DNA of 7,873 bases from an uncultured Faecalibacterium sp. (GTDB lineage Bacteria; Bacillota; Clostridia; Oscillospirales; Ruminococcaceae): NCBI GenBank assembly GCA_900765105.1, contig CAAFQM010000059.1, positions 1-7,873 on the forward strand, in the 5' to 3' direction. The first letter of the stretch is position 1. Each line of letters starts with the position of its first letter. The translations under genes and the position numbers were made by a program. The notes under the pieces were generated by a model. That model made no database searches and was not told the origin of the DNA. It saw nothing but the letters and a program-made list of their open reading frames with translations. Of this stretch, positions 6,428-7,873 are shown piece by piece.

Positions 6428-6456
6428 TTGACGAAGAGTGCTATTTTTTGTATACT
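6428..6456 (+). promoter_or_regulatory. Promoter for the AbrB-type regulator and hydrolase
   Basis: TTGACG (6428-6433) and TATACT (6451-6456) with an exact 17-base spacer make a near-consensus sigma-A promoter, the strongest in the window. A start near 6463 gives a leader of about 74 bases. The spacer carries AAGAGTGC (6434-6441), the right arm of an 8-bp inverted repeat whose left arm GCACTCTT is at 6379-6386; this may be an operator. Confidence 0.8.
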
Positions 6457-6536
6457 GGGCATGTCAACACTGGCACGATTTTCCTGTAGTGTCACAGGCT
6501 GTCATTGCAGGATCCGACGAAGGAGAATGGTATACT

Positions 6537-6788
6537 ATGAAAAGCACCGGCATTGTCCGCGGCATCGATGCGCTGGGGCGCATCGTTCTGCCCAAAGAGC
6601 TGCGCACCAGCATGCGTCTGGACACCGACACCAAACTGGAGATCTTTGTGGACGGCGACACCATCGTCCTCAAGAAGCACCGCCCCGCCGGCAGCTGTGA
6701 TTTCTGCGGCGAGGTGGACGAGAATGCCCTGCAGTATGAGGGCTACTGCATCTGTCAGGCCTGCCGCCGCCGCATCAGCGCCCTGTAA
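6537..6788 (+). CDS. AbrB/SpoVT-type transition-state DNA-binding regulator with Cys-rich tail
   Basis: The 83-residue protein has an N-terminal swapped-hairpin AbrB DNA-binding domain (residues 1-47), recognised from KSTGIVRGIDALGRIVLPKELR and the FVDGDTIVLKK strand. Such proteins dimerise and bind AT-rich promoter DNA as global or local transition-state regulators. The C-terminal part (54-76) has two CxxC pairs, C54/C57 and C73/C76, plus C71, suggesting a small zinc ribbon; this tail is common in clostridial AbrB relatives. AAGGAG lies at 6520-6525, an unusually long 11 bases before the ATG at 6537, which is nevertheless fixed by the family N-terminus. It is the first gene of a likely two-gene operon with the hydrolase 23 bp downstream, under a strong promoter. 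Autoregulation is plausible but unproven, and its targets cannot be inferred. Confidence 0.92.
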   Translation: MKSTGIVRGIDALGRIVLPKELRTSMRLDTDTKLEIFVDGDTIVLKKHRPAGSCDFCGEVDENALQYEGYCICQACRRRISAL

Positions 6789-6811
6789 AACGCCAAAAAG
6801 GAGACTCAGCC

Positions 6812-7741
6812 ATGAGCCGGATGATCGATTTTACCGTCCCGTCCACCGTACCGGGACGGACTTTGCACGCCTTCCGCTGTGAACCGGACGGTGAGGTGCG
6901 GGCCATCCTGCAGCTCTCCCACGGCATGGTGGAGTTCATTGACCGGTACAAGCCGCTGGCCGAATCTCTGGCCGGGCGTGGCATCCTTGTCACCGGCCAC
7001 GACCATCTGGGCCACGGCGGCTCCATCCGCACCAAAGAGGACTACGGCTATTTTGCCGAACCGGACGGCAACCGCGCCGTTCTGGCCGACCTGCACGCCA
7101 TGACCGTGCGTACCAAAGAGCAGTATCCCGGGGTGCCGTATTTTCTGCTGGGGCACAGCATGGGTTCCTTCTATGCCCGGCAGTACCTGTGCGAGTACGG
7201 CAATGAGCTGGACGGTGCCATCATCATGGGCACCGGTTTCCAGCCCAAAGTGCTGGTGCAGCTTGCAAAAACCACCTGCCGGGTGCTGGCGGCGTTCCAC
7301 GGCTGGCACTACCGCAGCAAGCTGGTGGCAAACCTCTCGTTTCTGGGCTACAACAAGGGGCTGGAAGGCCGCACCACCCACGACTGGCTCAACCGCGACC
7401 AGAGTGAAGTGGACAAGTATCTGGCCGACGAGCGCTGCACCTTCACCTTTACGCTGAACGCCTACTACAGCATGTTCAGCGGCATCCTGCGCCTGCATGA
7501 CCCGGCGTTTCTGGCAAGGATGCCCAAAGACCTGCCCCTGCTGTTCCTTGCCGGCGACGCCGACCCCGTGGGCGAACAGGGCAAGGGCGTGCGCCGCGCC
7601 ATTCAGAGCTTGAAGGATGCGGGCGTGCAGAACATCGAGAGCAAGTTCTACCCCGGTGCCCGGCATGAGCTTCTGGTGGAGACGAACCATCAGGAAGTAT
7701 TCGAGGATATCGGCAGCTGGCTGGAAAAGCAGCTTGCCTGA
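6812..7741 (+). CDS. Alpha/beta hydrolase, monoacylglycerol lipase/lysophospholipase-like
   Basis: This 309-residue serine hydrolase belongs to the Hydrolase_4 (serine aminopeptidase S33-like) branch and probably cleaves an ester such as a monoacylglycerol or lysophospholipid; the natural substrate is unknown. Visible: HG of the oxyanion loop (H37-G38 in LSHGMVEFIDRY), GHDHLGHGGS (62-71), the nucleophile elbow GHSMG (114-118, Ser116), the likely acid Asp251 in AGDADPVG (247-254), and His285 in GARHELL (282-288). A cap region of roughly 140-230 lies between strand blocks as in lipases of this group. There is no signal peptide, so it is likely cytosolic. AAAAAGGAG at 6795-6803, eight bases before the ATG, supports the start. 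It lies 23 bp after the AbrB-type gene with no terminator between, hence a probable operon. Confidence 0.93.
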   Translation: MSRMIDFTVPSTVPGRTLHAFRCEPDGEVRAILQLSHGMVEFIDRYKPLAESLAGRGILVTGHDHLGHGGSIRTKEDYGYFAEPDGNRAVLADLHAMTVRTKEQYPGVPYFLLGHSMGSFYARQYLCEYGNELDGAIIMGTGFQPKVLVQLAKTTCRVLAAFHGWHYRSKLVANLSFLGYNKGLEGRTTHDWLNRDQSEVDKYLADERCTFTFTLNAYYSMFSGILRLHDPAFLARMPKDLPLLFLAGDADPVGEQGKGVRRAIQSLKDAGVQNIESKFYPGARHELLVETNHQEVFEDIGSWLEKQLA

Positions 7742-7757
7742 TCTGCCGCACCCGTTT

Positions 7758-7789
7758 TACCGTCATTCTGAGGAATGGCGGTATTTTTT
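7758..7789 (+). terminator. Intrinsic terminator after the hydrolase
   Basis: TACCGTCATT (7758-7767) pairs with AATGGCGGTA (7774-7783) over 10 bp with one G-U pair and a 6-base loop, followed by TTTTTT (7784-7789). It closes the AbrB-hydrolase unit. Confidence 0.92.
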
Positions 7790-7797
7790 GCCCTAAT

Positions 7798-7820
7798 GGC
7801 TGGCGGCGCTTTTGCCAGCC
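7798..7820. other. Short inverted repeat in the right-end intergenic DNA
   Basis: GGCTGGC (7798-7804) and GCCAGCC (7814-7820) form a perfect 7-bp stem around a 9-base loop. No U run follows. The rest of 7790-7873 shows no gene or convincing promoter; the next gene lies beyond the window. Confidence 0.35.
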
Positions 7821-7873
7821 TGACCGGCAAAAATGCCCGGCACTGAAAGTTTTCCCGATTGCTGAAAAAGTCC

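Noticed and set aside
3544..6495. A 983-codon open frame on the minus strand across the glycosyltransferase and antiporter
   Set aside because: It lies opposite two clear genes with real motifs, starts and terminators; its translation is low-complexity (His, Gln, Gly, Ala and Val rich) with no recognisable domain. It is a by-product of GC-rich codon use that removes stops on the opposite strand.
6528..6536. A second extended -10 (TGGTATACT) right before the AbrB-type ATG
   Set aside because: Transcription from it would begin near 6543, inside the coding sequence, and no -35 fits; the promoter at 6428-6456 explains expression.

Overview
The window looks like chromosome from a GC-rich, anaerobic gut Firmicute, most likely Faecalibacterium or a close Oscillospiraceae/Ruminococcaceae relative. 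This rests on the oxygen-independent class III ribonucleotide reductase pair, GGAGG-type ribosome binding sites, an AbrB-type regulator, and two families of palindromic intergenic repeats of a kind I associate with Faecalibacterium-like genomes. The genus is an inference from memory; no search was run.

Layout, left to right. (1) 1-1744, plus strand: the 3' part of nrdD, then nrdG, the radical-SAM activase that installs the glycyl radical on NrdD. A ~140-bp palindromic repeat sits in the 178-bp gap between them. (2) 1745-1900: convergent intergenic region with a long bidirectional terminator-like hairpin and a second palindromic repeat. (3) 1901-3484, minus strand: a compact RecQ helicase that keeps the helicase core, the zinc site and an HRDC domain but seems to lack the winged-helix domain. 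(4) 3485-3732: divergent intergenic region with extended -10 promoters for recQ and the next gene. (5) 3733-4761, plus: a stand-alone family 2 glycosyltransferase with its own terminator. (6) 4860-6324, plus: promoter, structured leader with a small upstream reading frame, and a CPA-type cation:proton antiporter, again closed by a terminator. (7) 6428-7741, plus: a near-consensus promoter, a small AbrB-type regulator with a cysteine-rich tail, and an alpha/beta hydrolase of the monoacylglycerol lipase/lysophospholipase type 23 bp downstream, ending at a strong terminator (7758-7789).

The genes form short, well-insulated units of ordinary housekeeping or accessory function. I see no mobile-element integrase, CRISPR array, tRNA, rRNA or defence cluster. 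The points most worth a second look are the antiporter leader, where a strong Shine-Dalgarno drives a 20-codon frame that overlaps the antiporter start within mutually exclusive hairpins; the repeat that separates nrdD from nrdG; and the reduced RecQ architecture.
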